A stretch of 64,000 nucleotides of DNA from Colletotrichum lupini (Eukaryota > Ascomycota > Sordariomycetes > Glomerellales > Glomerellaceae), in assembly GCF_023278565.1 (NCBI RefSeq), contig NC_064678.1, positions 4,340,001 through 4,404,000 on the forward strand, in the 5' to 3' direction. The notes under the pieces were generated by a model, which was given only the letters and a program-made list of their open reading frames with translations, searched no databases and was not told the DNA's origin. This document shows, piece by piece, positions 26,425 to 37,680 of the stretch (positions within the stretch are counted from its first letter, which is position 1; every line of letters begins with the position of its first letter). Made by a program: the position numbers and the translations under genes.

Positions 26425-26614
26425 TATAATAAATTCGGGATATAGTTAATAATAAGATGCTAATAACTTAGTAACCGGTATACGGATCTTATTATAAAAG
26501 AACTTTTTAAAAAGCAGAGCCCTTATAAAGGACTTTATAAGCTTTAGTCTTATAATATACTTATACTTATATTATAGCCTCGCTAGTTAAGTGCTTATAG
26601 CCTAATTTCTTATA
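26425..26614 (+). repeat. 3' LTR, 190 bp
   Basis: Partner of 18,572-18,761, with the same length, no indels and transition-only differences. It begins TATAAT and ends TTATA, directly followed by the TAACC duplication at 26,615-26,619. Confidence 0.88.
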
Positions 26615-26619
26615 TAACC
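26615..26619. repeat. Target-site duplication, right copy (TAACC)
   Basis: Matches the five bases immediately before the 5' LTR. Confidence 0.8.
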
Positions 26620-26750
26620 GCCCTTATATAACTACTACTACTTATAGTCGTAAGCAATTCCTTATAATAATATACGGGATTTATTATAATATTCATTTAT
26701 ATATATAAGAAAGTCGCGCTATTAATACCTAAAATTTATAGTAGCCGTAG

Positions 26751-28105
26751 GTCTATTAGAAAGAACGGTTTTGGCGGAGTGCCTCTTGTAGTCTGCCGTA
26801 AAGATAACAAATCCCATGTTACTTCTCCCCCTCTTTCTCTCTTGTTCTCGCATGTTGTTCCACACCACTCCCCGTCCCGACTAGCTGAATGCGCTGTAGA
26901 CCGAAGCACAGCATCACAACACTGTCGCAAGGTTCCTCGATACATATCGGTAAACAATGCCGTCTATCAAGATCAAAAGAGCGACGGGAGGGATTGGCCA
27001 TTCTGGCGGAAATTAAGTTGGGAAGTGCGTATAGGATCCCACCAGCATCTCTCTTGTGTCCTAGTGTAGGATTTCTAGTTGCCTCGCCCTAGCTCCGGCC
27101 GACGACCGAGTTAAAGTCTATCCAGAAGACGTCCAACCACCATTGACAGCTGACAGACCCGTCGCAGCAAGTTTGACGTAAGGTGCCCGTTTCTTCGCAA
27201 GCAAGACTTGAGGAGACTTCTATTGTTGGCACTGCGGAGTACCTTAGCTTTGGGCCCTGGGACCGGGCCAGCCTGGCAAGGCAACGATTCCCTGCCAAAG
27301 CTGCACTCACGCGGTGGATGTGCCACTATCCTGCATACCATTAATTGTAGGTGTGGTTCGTAACGAAATGCGTACGGAAAGAACAGCAAACGTAGACAGC
27401 TTCTTTTGGGGTTGAGTAGCATTGGCAACTCTTACCCAAGTTCGTGGGATTCGGAAGCATGCGAAGCCTGTGCGACGTAGTCATCACCTTCGTCATATTG
27501 CTTGGACACTTCTTCTCGCTAGAAGCCGACAAGAGACCGCAGCCCCGAGTCTGCGCCGGCTGTGACTGATACGAACGCCCAGAAGGACTTTTGGCATGGG
27601 CAACAGGGCAAGCCGAAGCGTGTAACAGCTACCACCGTCTAGCAACTTTACATGTCATCAACCAGACATAACAACGCCCCATCCTATCTCAGAATATGTC
27701 GTCCTGTTCTTCGCCCCGGCAGGCGATCCAATAAGGGTATTTGACGCACTGGGCATCTCATCTTCGAGATCCCCCGGAGAACGGCGACAGAACGGCATGC
27801 CCCAAGCTGCTGCCGCGTTATGCATACACCCTTACTGTGCTGCCCCCCCACAGCTCAGTTCCAAATTGGGCTCCGCCCTTTACAACGAGAAGTCTATCCA
27901 GAATAAAGCTTTGCTGCTGGGAAACGAATCCCAAAAGGCGGGATTGCGATTCCTACGCTCGGCAGCAGCCCACCGACTTGCCACACCCCTCCCATGCCTT
28001 CTCGGTCTTGGGCGACGTCGACGAATGCAGAGATTGCTTTCGTGGTTCCAGCGCCGGTCACTAACACCTTCTGCATGCCGGACGGATTGGCCAACTCAGT
28101 AAGCC
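26751..28105. other. Gene-free right flank of the AT-rich block
   Basis: Normal base composition resumes abruptly at about 26,745. Only short overlapping frames are present, and none looks like a conserved protein. Confidence 0.5.
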
Positions 28106-28530
28106 ATGGATGGGCTTGTAGAAAAGATTCTCAAAACCGTTGGCAATGCAGTGTTGCTATTGACTCGCAGCGAGCATGACTTTTTGGCAGCGAAGAAGCG
28201 AGTCTAAGATAACTTTGGCGTCGTCTTCACCGAAGAGGAGACCGAAGAGGCGAGAACACGGACGTTTGCCTTTCCAGGTTTTCTAAATTCTTCTCACTGA
28301 GGCTAGGATCATGAAGAATCTAGCAGACCAGACGAAGAGGCTAGATCTGGCTGCGGCGATGCTTTCGTAAACCTGTCGTCTGAATTTTCGACTCGTCAGA
28401 TTAAGAACCTGAAGACGCAGAGCTATCCCAACTGGCCTACACACGACGTCGTGGTCGAGAAGGCTCAGCATCATGCAACGGCGGCAGGGCCAAAGCTAAA
28501 CGGCACCGCGTCGGCTTACTCGACCCCTCA
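28106..28530 (+). pseudogene. Decayed coding relic, family unknown
   Basis: From ATG 28,106 a frame with protein-like composition runs K-T-V-G-N-A-V-L-L-L-T-R-S-E, then meets TAA at 28,205. It continues in the same frame as DNFGVVFTEEETEEAR and, after two more stops, as EFSTRQIKNLKTQSYPNWPT up to about 28,530. The persistence of one frame with acidic/basic patterned sequence suggests a former gene. The first stop could derive from CAA by a RIP-type C-to-T change. I do not recognise the family, and it may instead be chance. Confidence 0.3.
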
Positions 28531-29117
28531 CCTCCGTCTTTGCGCACCGTCTCCCGTCCTAACCCGTCAACCCGTTCAAATCTGGTTCCGTCTTGCTGGG
28601 ACCCCTTGCAACATCGCAGCCCGTTCGAAGGGGGTCCTTGGCAAATGCAAAAAAGACAGCGGCGGTCTCCATATCCATCCCTGCCCGCACCATCACCACC
28701 CCTCCACCCAGTTCAAGCTCTTCGACCAGGCCCAGAATGGAGGCGGCGGCGATTCTTCTTTCGCTCTTGGCTTCTCCATCACGCTACCCAGAGTACCACG
28801 CCAGGGACCAGGAACAAGGAGGGTGCGAGAGGGACTGCTATGCGTCTAAGCAGCCCACGAGCTGGTGCGCTATCTGGGGCCCAATCGACGACCCTGTACC
28901 CCATTGAATTGTTGCGTTGCCGGTATGTACGTTGTGGTCCTGGCAATGTCTGTCAAAATGTTGCTTACCTACGTATTTACGAACCAGAGGATACTGCTTT
29001 CACACATGTGCATGTAGCTTCTGCTCTACTAACTAGTTTCCCCGAGTCTTGACATACCGGCACCCTGTCCGGAGCCTAGCTTTGTCTGCTGCGTCTCTTA
29101 TCCCATGCGTCGCGCCA

Positions 29118-29125
29118 TATATATT
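29118..29125 (+). promoter_or_regulatory. TATA-like box of the bZIP gene
   Basis: TATATATT about 210 bp before the ATG at 29,331, followed by a C/T-rich leader typical of fungal promoters. Assigned by position only. Confidence 0.4.
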
Positions 29126-29330
29126 TCCTCCCAGCCCGGTTGCAAAGCATCATGGTGTAGCTTAGTTCGCATTACACATCACCTTCCAGACACACCTTTC
29201 TAGACGACGCGTTGCCCATTCACCTCCTCGTATATATCATCCCACTGTTCGCCCAGACTTCACAGCCCTTGAACCACGAGACAACATCTAATCGACCCGT
29301 TTTCCATCTCACACACCATATAACTTTTCC

Positions 29331-30153
29331 ATGCCTCGCCCCACTGCCACCCAATCATTACACATGGACCACTCACTGCCACTCAACATGTACGACGACA
29401 TGGATGCATTCTTGGATATGGAAGCACTGTACGTCTATGACGAAACAGAGCAGTACTTGGACACTGCCAGCTCATCTGAGTCAACGAGCCCCATTATCTC
29501 AACCGTGAGTTGGCGCCTCATTCGCATAGAAAGAGATTTCAAATTGACCAATGCGTGTCGTAGTTTGACATGACCTTTGTAAACGACTTCAATGGCACCG
29601 ACCAAGGCATTTATCCTAGCCCAATGAGCTCCTCCCGCGATACAGCATCACCTCAGCCTACCATGGATGAGAAAGCTGGAACAACCAAGGGCCCAGCCAA
29701 GAGAAAGCGTGAAAATCGTTACAAGAATGCGCCCCCTTCGGTGCTCTCAGTAGGTTTCCAGACCTGACGTCAACTCAATTGTAGCAGTGGGTTAACCCAA
29801 ATCTTCAACAGCGTCGTCGAGCACAAAACAGAGCCTCACAAAGAGCATACCGCGAGCGCAAAGATCAGCGCATAAAGGATCTCGAGGTCATGCTCTCAGA
29901 CCAGAAGCAGAAGAATGACTCCCTTAGCCAAGCCTACTCTGCCCTCCACGCCGAGTTCCTCAAGATTCGGGGAGCGCAAGCGAGGTCGGCGCAACAACAG
30001 CAACATCAACACATGCCGCGACACCCAGCCGCGCCGGCAATGGCTTACGATCCGACGGCCGCCGCCCACATGGGCATGTCGTCACACCCAGGCGCGATGG
30101 AATTCGCGGACAACATGTTCATGTTTCAGGATATGCAGACTTACACCCTCTAA
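29331..30153 (+). CDS. bZIP transcription factor, Yap/Pap1-type basic region
   Basis: Exons 29,331-29,504, 29,564-29,749 and 29,812-30,153, all in phase 0, give 233 residues. Donors are GTGAGT and GTAGGT; acceptors are TAG and CAG. The acidic N-terminus is followed by the basic region at the start of exon 3, QNRASQRAYRERK, which keeps the N-x7-R core and the Asn/Gln/Tyr pattern of the fungal Yap class. A leucine-zipper-like heptad region (I-K-D-L-E through L-H-A-E-F-L) follows. The end is Gln/His/Met-rich and finishes YTL. Yap-type factors bind TTAC-type sites and often serve stress responses, but no cysteine-rich redox domain is visible, so a Yap1 oxidative-stress role should not be assumed. 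In-frame ATG at 29,364 is an alternative start. Confidence 0.88.
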
Positions 30154-33100
30154 AGAGTGGGAAAGCTGCCTTGAGAGAGAGGGGTCGGATAATGGGTAAT
30201 TGAGCGAGCGGCAAGAGAAACGCAAAAACAGGGGCCGCGAAGAACATCTCACTCGTTTTCGAGGAAAAAGAAGAAAAAGATCGGATGCTCAAGATATGGA
30301 CGCGCAATCGAATGACATGACTGTCAAAAACGTACGGATGGAATACGACCGACTGGCTTGACGAATGCGGAGGTTCGCCTGATTTTTTTCTCTTTTCAAT
30401 CACACTCACTCTTCTCATCAGCTTTATTCTTTCTGGTTTCTTGTTACTTGCTTTGGGTCCCGGCGTGCTTGAGATTCCTGGCTCTATTATTAGATGGCAA
30501 ACATGGGCTGGCAGGCATCGGACTTCATTCTACTTTTGTTCTTGTTTTATCTGGCGTTTCTTGGGAATATCGGAGTCTGGTTCACAGTTCTCTTGATGAT
30601 GATGACAACGATGGGAGGCCATTCCGAGAGGAAATTCTTTCCCCGCATTCGAATGTCACGATGCACACACAATTAGTCTTTTACACACTCGTTCAAAGAG
30701 AGGGGAGGCTCGGATGTTGGGGGGGGGGGGGGGGGGGGCAATGGGAAAAACAAACTTTAGGGAAGTTTAGTCGAGAGCAGAATATGAAATGACACGTGAG
30801 ATTCCCATCCAAGACTGCGCATTTCCAAATTACCTAGATGTGGGATTCTCAGAGTTTGGGACTAGTATAGGCAACCCCGCAACTCAATGACGGTAGAATC
30901 GTACAAGAGTCCCCCAGTCTCTAAAGTTTCTCGGTCAGAGACCTGTTTTTTTCTTTCCTCTTTGGGCCTTTCTTCCTTGGTTTAGAGAGAGAATCTCGGT
31001 CTGCATGGCTGAGGGAGAGGGGGCGGAGAAGACCACGGGCATGGGTTAAGTCTCTGCCTAGTTCTTGATAACCTTGTTCAGCTGGAAGATGGGGGGGTTT
31101 ACGTTTATAAATATCACCATGCTAAGGTACAGCCATCCGAGAGGGAGGGTGGGTTGTAGATCAATCTCTCAATGCAGGACGGAAGTGAGCTTTCTTGGTG
31201 AGATACTTACATGCGATTCTGGAATGGGTATATGCCAGGCGATTTTCTCTTTACCTGGGTTCGAGTTTGGGGAGGAGGGCCTCGAGATGTGTGTGTGGTG
31301 TGCGTGGCTTTGCCGAGATCCTTGTGGGAAGAACCCAGCTCCGGGGCGGAGGTTTGAGCCTCCCAAGCTTTTGGGGGCTGTTGTAATTGGCTCACCGGGA
31401 TAAAATCCGTCAACCGTTGAGCAAGAACGGCCGGCAAGCCAGAGAAAAATCAAAATCAGTAAAGCTAAAGGAGAAGGGACAAGGCTTGTTGGTCGCCTTG
31501 CCTATACCCTCACCTTGCCGGTATCTGTTTGCGTATGCATACACCTGCCCTCAGCCCTGTTAAACCCGTGTGAGAGTGGAGGAGGGTCGATTTTTCAAAG
31601 CGGGATGTTACTCATCATCGACTCACGTCAGCACCCTGTTCGACGACAACGACATTTTTAGCCTTGTTCCTTTTTGGGGGCCCAAAGAGATGTTGGCGAG
31701 CAAGCAAAGATTACTGGCTCCTAGGACAGGCTCCGTTACCTGCCTTCCTAGTTGATGCTATTTCCTTCACCACGTTAAGCTTTCGAGACCCGCGCTGTTT
31801 AGGACGTTCGTACATGTAACCTGGAGATATCTAAGCCTCGCTGTTCATGCGTAAACAATGAAGCTTTTTTCTTGATGAACCCGAAGCTTGAGCAAGTTTA
31901 AGAAGCGCGCCTGCGTTGAAACGTGTGTGGCTGTGAAGAGGACGCGGCTAGATCTGCAATGCATTTGGGCTTCATCGTTTATTCTTGGGTATGTGCGCGA
32001 AGCGCCGTGAACTCGTGGTTGTTCAGCTCGTGGCAAATTGTTTGAGATGATCCGAGATAACAGCTTGTGGACTCCAGAATTTTGGGTTTTTGTGTGTTGC
32101 TTACGTTGATATCTTACACGAACGATCATCAATTGTATGGAGTGGCGTTTAAATGGCCGTGCTTGTGTCTCTCAACATGGGATGAATGGTGGCTTTGGCT
32201 CTTCGAGACTTCTTGCGGCAGGGGTATAGTTTCTTCTGAGCTCGTTGTTGGGCATGAAGATGTTGGTGTTCGGAAGCTGCCGACACGTTATGTACCCAAG
32301 TCAGACTCAGAACTCAGTATAATACGGACAGTGTTTGAAGGGTAATCAATCCCTTGCTTCTACTAACAAGTTGACTTACATGCCGCCTTTGCAGCTAATA
32401 TCATTCCGCTGGTGTGACAACGTCAGTGGTGGGAGACTCTTCGGATTGCCGTATGTCTCTGCAAAGGTATGAGCATTGATTGAATTACTCTCATGTAGTG
32501 TGATAGTTGAGTAATTCGGAGCTCGGAATGCTACGTTGCCCCTTACCGACCTTGATATCTCGGGAACTCCGAAGCTGATTTGACGACTCTTTGTCACGCT
32601 GACTTTAACATGCCGGGTTGACAGACGAAGGCATTTCCTTCGTTGATCTGATCCGAGTTAGTGTTTTCCTAGTCAGTAGCCGAATGCGTTGAAACGAGTA
32701 CTTGCAGTATGTCTAGGGCAGGTATGAGTCTTTTCCCCCCGCCGCGCATGTTGCTACTTGGTCAAGATCACCAAGGTCAACGAAATCTTCCACCGCTTCG
32801 CGCTACAATTACGTCTGAAGAAACACAGGACACATCCCACCACATAGGAGGTACCTGATGATGACAAGCGTGGATAGCAAGGCCGAATTTGGCGAGCGAG
32901 GTGCTCTGACAATGAAGAATCGTCCGGACTTGGTAAACAGCGCCAGACTTCATTGCTGGACCATTGGACAGGAACCGTCAATGACGACGAAGAAATACTC
33001 TCGGATATCAGGCGGTTGATTGTGACATGGCATTTCAAACGAGTATTGCTTCATTCGGCTCTCGTACATTTCTTGCAAAGATGGCACGAACGACCGACAT

Positions 33101-36100
33101 CTCGATAGCGGTTATGCGGCTCCTTGCATACATAGCAACGTAAGGCTTTGAGCTCATACACATATGCTTTCTGCTTTGTGTATTTTGACGGTACATGGTC
33201 GTGGAGTCGAGGACCCCCCAAGACAAGTTTGTGGCTGTCAGTTGTCGTAGGTTCCTTCCAGAAATTCAGGTTAAGCTTGAGCCTACGCCTCAGAGAACTT
33301 GATGTGACCAGCTATGAGCAAATGGCACTGTAGTCTGCCAGGAAAGAAGCAGATAAACCCCAATCGGAATAGACCTTGTCTTTCATGGCATCAAGGAAGC
33401 AAATATCGCTGTGGTCTTTACTAGAAGATAGCTAGGATGCTGCATTACTTTTAGGAGAAATATTTCTTTCCTTGATTCAAGGGAATGATGGTATCCTGAT
33501 AACAATTACGAGATGCGTCGACGCTCAGCTGGCTCACAGTACGAGGTGAGTCTCATCAAGTCAACCTTAAGAAGCCAGCAGACCACTAGATGCAACGATC
33601 GTTCCTCAACTAATTTCTATGTTCACCTGAACAGTAATACTCCAAGTTTGAACCAATAACTTGAATCTTACCTAGCCGGGTTGAAATGGTGGGAAGGATA
33701 AGCGTGGGGAGGTACATCTGAGTTCAAGTTGCCTAGATCTCGTCTGGGCTTGCGTCGGCTGATCTGGGCGCACTTTATATTATGAAGGCAATATGCTGGC
33801 GGTGATAGCATAGTATCCTTAGGCAGAGGGTCAAAAAGCAATGTGTCTTCAAGGCCTCGGAAACGATCTTCGGACGGTCGACGGACGCAAGAGTCATGTT
33901 CCAAGTTTGATTCCATTGTGTGACCAAGCCTAAGTGACGACCCTGAGAGCGAATGGAATGCAAAATGTCTAGAAATTTCTTTCTCACGACATTGTCGAGA
34001 TATTAAAATGATCAATTCATGATAAGGAGAACGATGTTGCTAGATTGACGAATTGGAAATGCGCGAGGATGGGCTCCGGCAAGCAGAGAGCGACGTCCTG
34101 AGTGGGCCGTTGTGGCGTGGAACTTTGGCGAAGATTCGATGACTCAATCACGAAGATGCCGATCAAATTTCACTGCTGTACAGAGAAAGCTTGAGGCCTT
34201 ACGGCAAGTTTTCGTGATAACAGACTTGACTCACACAATCCTTAGCGATACTAGGTCGAGACTGATCGATGCGAGGATCGAAGTGGGACATTCACGGCAC
34301 AATTGTCACGGGACCCGTGGGGGAGCTGAGGCGTGGCCGCTTGCGTCGAGCTCCATCGATAGCGACCGGACCCCGCTGTTAATGAGGCAGTTCGGGATGA
34401 CGAGCACTCCGAAATCGCCTTGTCACTTATCTGCCAATTCTGCCTTCGTGACTCTGTGGATAGAATCTTGGAAACATCGATTCCGCAATCGTCGGCATGA
34501 CCATATAATCCACACATACTGATAGCATTATCTGGTCAGCAGAAGATAGAGCCCCAGATAGATACGACAGTAGATCCGGACCAGATAAAGTCAATAGGGC
34601 CGAGAGGTAGTAAAGCCTGGCAAACGGAGCCGGAGATCGTTTGAAGATGGGCCCGGTCCCCATCGGCCGGTTTGTCAACTGACGAATGGGATGACAGCCT
34701 TGATGGGAATGCGGCAGGTAGATGGGAGACACGTCAAGCGCGCCGTCGAGACAACCAGCTGCAGGGTAGATGGGAGGAGTGTTGCCAAGTGCACAGACGG
34801 CGGGGAACCGATTCGTGCGAGTCAGAGGGGCTAGCGAATGTGTCCATTTGTATGTACAAGCTGTCAATCGATGGACAGGGCCGAAAGAGAGAGGATCTCT
34901 CTGCTGCTCGTGAGCTCTCCGATCCATGCGCCGAACCGAACCCTTGAATCCAATCTTGTCTGAAGTTGAAAGGCAGCTGAGCAGTCGAAGCAGGCTTCAG
35001 CGTAGGATGTATTGCGAGATCGGGGGAGGCAAAGTTGGCTTCGAGATAGCTCTAGAAAGCTCTTCGCGTGAGCAGGGTGGGGGCCATTGGTCAATTGACT
35101 CGGACCTGACAAGCTTGGCTGGTCCAGGGGTTTCGGGGACCGAGATTGAAACGCGGAATTCCAGATCATACGGTCAATTCTCCGCGAGATGCAGCGGCAT
35201 CTCAGACTTGTTGGGACGGGATTTCTTGAGGTTTGGGGGTCTAAGGTACGCAGGCGAGGTTGTGGCAGCTGACGGCTTTGAGGACCCATTGGGGATCCTC
35301 ATTCCCCATCAAGCTGGGAGCAGTTTATCATGGAGCTTCTAAAGGTCTCCGTGAGGCAGTATGCGTTAGGTAAAAGCAAAGGGCAGTAACGAGACATGAA
35401 GCCTAGAAAGTGGGAAACGGAAGGGAGACGGCAGTCACCGAGCATGAGCATGATCATGTGCCCCGTTGATGCAGCTTGCCGTGATGGAGTCGTTGCAATG
35501 CGCCATGCTCAGGCCAGAATAGCGAAGCTTCCACATTGGCCCAAACGAGGCACGAAAGAAGCTGCCTCAGCCACGCGTGCCAGCTTGGGTCCCCGACCTC
35601 GGAACCAAGCAGCAGGATGGCACAATTGAGACCCTTGCGGCGTTACCTTGCAGGAATGGATGTAAACAAACGAAAAAGAAGCGGTTGAGCAAACGACGAC
35701 GACAACAACAGCGACGGCTGATGGAGAGACAAAAAAGGAACCAACGGGTGTGAGACGAGACTGACGATGGGCAGTTTTGGATCAGTTGCGGCCCCGAAAT
35801 GGCTCGATGGCAAGGGTTCGGAGGTACTGGTCTCGTGCTGCTCCGGTACTTGGGTGGGCGCTGGGATACAGTGGCTTGGACGATGTACCGGGTTAGCGGC
35901 GGCTGGTACTGAGGTATCCACTACCCCGCAATCTGGCCACCCGTCCCAGCTGCGGGCTCGTACCTGAGACCCCGGATCCGAGTGGGCCCCTTTGCGTCAC
36001 TGTGCTCCCGTGGTCAATCAGTCATGGCTGCACATCTGTCAGAAGAACGAGCGACTTCTTTGAGGAAGAAACAATTGGAAACATCTCTCATAGACGGGGA

Positions 36101-36670
36101 ATGGTCAATATTGGATGATCTGGCAACAGGAGAAGCTCTAACCAAGAACCCCAAGCAACTGGATGAGAGGGAGGGGGCGGGTGATGGAATAGCAAAGGAA
36201 AGGTACGTCGAGGCACGTAAAGCGTGGAGCTATGCAGTGTTGGAGACCGGCCGACCAGCAAAGACAACACCTTCCCTAGTCTCCAATTCCTCAATGCCGC
36301 GAGAGAGGGACAACAAAAAGGTGGCATAATGAAGGTTTAGTCTGGCGTCAGTCCACGTCCATCTCCACTCCCGGCCACTCCCAGTCCATGCCGGCCGGCC
36401 CCCGTCCATGTGTCCCAGTGCTCCCAGTGGCACCCCGTTTCTCTTTGGGCCTGCCTTTCCTCGTCCAGCTCGCTCCTGCCGTCCTGATGTGCTTCCCTTG
36501 CAGCAGCCCCTCCGTCCGTTGCATCAAGTCACGCGATCCAACTTTCCCAAAGGAACCCCCAGCCGTTCCGGACCTGCTCGCTGCTTCCCCCCTTGCCATG
36601 CCACCCCATTGGGCAAGCTATCTGATGATCGCGTGATGTGATAGGCTGCCATTCCCCTCGAGCATTCGTT
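30154..36670. other. Long intergenic region, 6.5 kb, no supported gene
   Basis: The longest gene-free stretch with normal base composition. It contains a 20-base G run at 30,719-30,738 and many overlapping frames up to 166 codons with no family resemblance. Part of it is the upstream region of the Stf2-like gene. Non-coding transcripts cannot be excluded. Confidence 0.5.
30719..30738 (+). repeat. Poly-G tract, 20 bases
   Basis: Twenty consecutive G residues, about 570 bp beyond the bZIP stop codon. Its length is likely to vary and to be error-prone in sequencing. Confidence 0.9.
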
Positions 36671-36918
36671 CTTTAAAAGCATCCTGAGTAGCTCTCCTCA
36701 TCTACATATCTTCCCCTCCTCCCCTCCATCATCCTCACATCACTACAACCCATCAAGCCGTTCCTCAAACCATCGAATCAACTCATCAAAGACGATCAGT
36801 TTTGACCAACCTCAACCAACCTCAACCCTCCTCAATCTCACATCGCTGTTCCTGAACCTCTTCAAACACCTTACACGCTTACACCAACTCTTCAACAACA
36901 CCAATTCCATCAAGAGTC
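36671..36918 (+). promoter_or_regulatory. Core promoter and CT-rich leader of the Stf2-like gene
   Basis: TTTAAAA at 36,672-36,678 may act as the TATA element. It is followed by a strongly pyrimidine/CA-rich leader with repeated CAACCTCAAC, typical of highly expressed fungal genes. CCCCT, the stress-response element core, occurs in the leader, but in such C/T-rich sequence this may be chance. Confidence 0.4.
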
Positions 36919-37680
36919 AGTATCCCTTTCCCCTCCTAACGCTGTGAAGCCTCCACCTCCCCCGCATCACCAACCTTTCTGTGATGCTCTTCCCCATCAT
37001 CCCCGACTTTTTATGGTCTCCATTGCCGAATCGAACATCAATAGCCTCTACGGGCAATGTTCAACCCTTGAATCGTTGTGTCTTCATCCCATTTCGGGCA
37101 GCAACATGGCACTTGGCATCTTCGACTAACACTCGTCTCAGTGACTCGATCTCACAAGTACAACGACCGTGACCACGCCGGCCTGGCCGACGGAACTGCC
37201 TCTCCCCAAGAGCACCTGCCTCGCTACTTTGCGAAGCACGGCCACGAGGGCGTCGATCCCAAGAAGGTGAAGAAGAATGGTGGCGGCAGAAGCAATTGGT
37301 AAGTTTGGACCCCCTCTACCCCACTTACACACGCCCTTCTTGGCAACTTCAAAGCTCCGCCGTATCCTGCCAACGCACGCCAGCTTGACTTAAACTAGAT
37401 TCAATTGCTAACCTTCATGTTTCATAGGGGCAATGCTGGCGAGGAAGTCATTGACGAGGACTTCCGCTTCACCAATGCTCGCCGCCGCACCAACAGCAGT
37501 GGCTTCGCTGATAACATCGGCGCCTTCAAGACCAAGTTCGACGTCAACGAACCCGAGCCTGTCTTTGAAGAGTCCATACACGGCCCCTCCGAGGAAGACG
37601 GCGAGGACCTCACCAAGACCGAGTCCTCCGAGAGTGGTCGCTCTTCCGCCTATGGTGATGAGAAGATCACCAAGCACTAA
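36919..37680 (+). CDS. Stf2/HABP4-like small stress protein; start codon split by an intron
   Basis: Exons are 36,919 (one base), 37,142-37,298 and 37,428-37,680, giving 136 residues. The conserved N-terminus (T-R-S-H-K-Y) has no ATG before it in genomic sequence. The upstream exon ends in A before GTATCC, and the downstream exon begins TG after CTAAC...CTCAG, so splicing creates ATG. Intron 1 is 222 nt. HGHEGVDPKKVKKNGGGRSNW matches the yeast Stf2/Tfs-like and HABP4/SERBP1 motif (K-K-x-G-x-G-x-x-N-W-G). Family members are hydrophilic; yeast Stf2 stabilises the inhibited mitochondrial ATPase complex and protects against desiccation, while SERBP1 relatives bind RNA and ribosomes. The C-terminal half is acidic and Ser-rich. 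There is no membrane segment. Which role applies here is not decidable. Confidence 0.82.

Larger units (their letters stand above)
18572..26614 (+). mobile_element. Full-length Ty3/gypsy chromodomain retrotransposon, RIP-inactivated
   Basis: An 8,043-bp element with two 190-bp LTRs (18,572-18,761 and 26,425-26,614), a 5-bp target duplication TAACC on both sides, and a polypurine tract just before the 3' LTR. Plus-strand order is gag zinc knuckle, protease, reverse transcriptase, RNase H, integrase and chromodomain, which is the Ty3/gypsy (chromovirus) order. LTR ends read TA...TA where intact elements have TG...CA, as expected after RIP. Many in-frame TAA/TAG stops and loss of ATG make it dead. 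About 2.4 kb lies between the chromodomain and the polypurine tract, longer than such elements usually have. Confidence 0.88.
13866..26750. repeat. AT-rich, RIP-mutated repeat block
   Basis: About 12.9 kb in which CpA and TpG are almost absent and TpA is extremely common, while CpG remains. This is the pattern left by repeat-induced point mutation (C to T in CpA on either strand). As ATG contains TpG, no ATG-started frame of 60 codons exists anywhere in the block. Edges are sharp, at about 13,866 and 26,745. The right two thirds is a Ty3/gypsy element. The left part (13.9-18.5 kb) also looks like degraded repeats, but I could not identify its family. Confidence 0.9.

Noticed and set aside
13866..26750. 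Centromere or mitochondrial DNA as explanation for the AT-rich block
   Set aside because: It contains a nuclear gypsy element with target duplication and RIP signature, lacks mitochondrial genes, and at 12.9 kb with ordinary flanking genes there is no evidence for a centromere.
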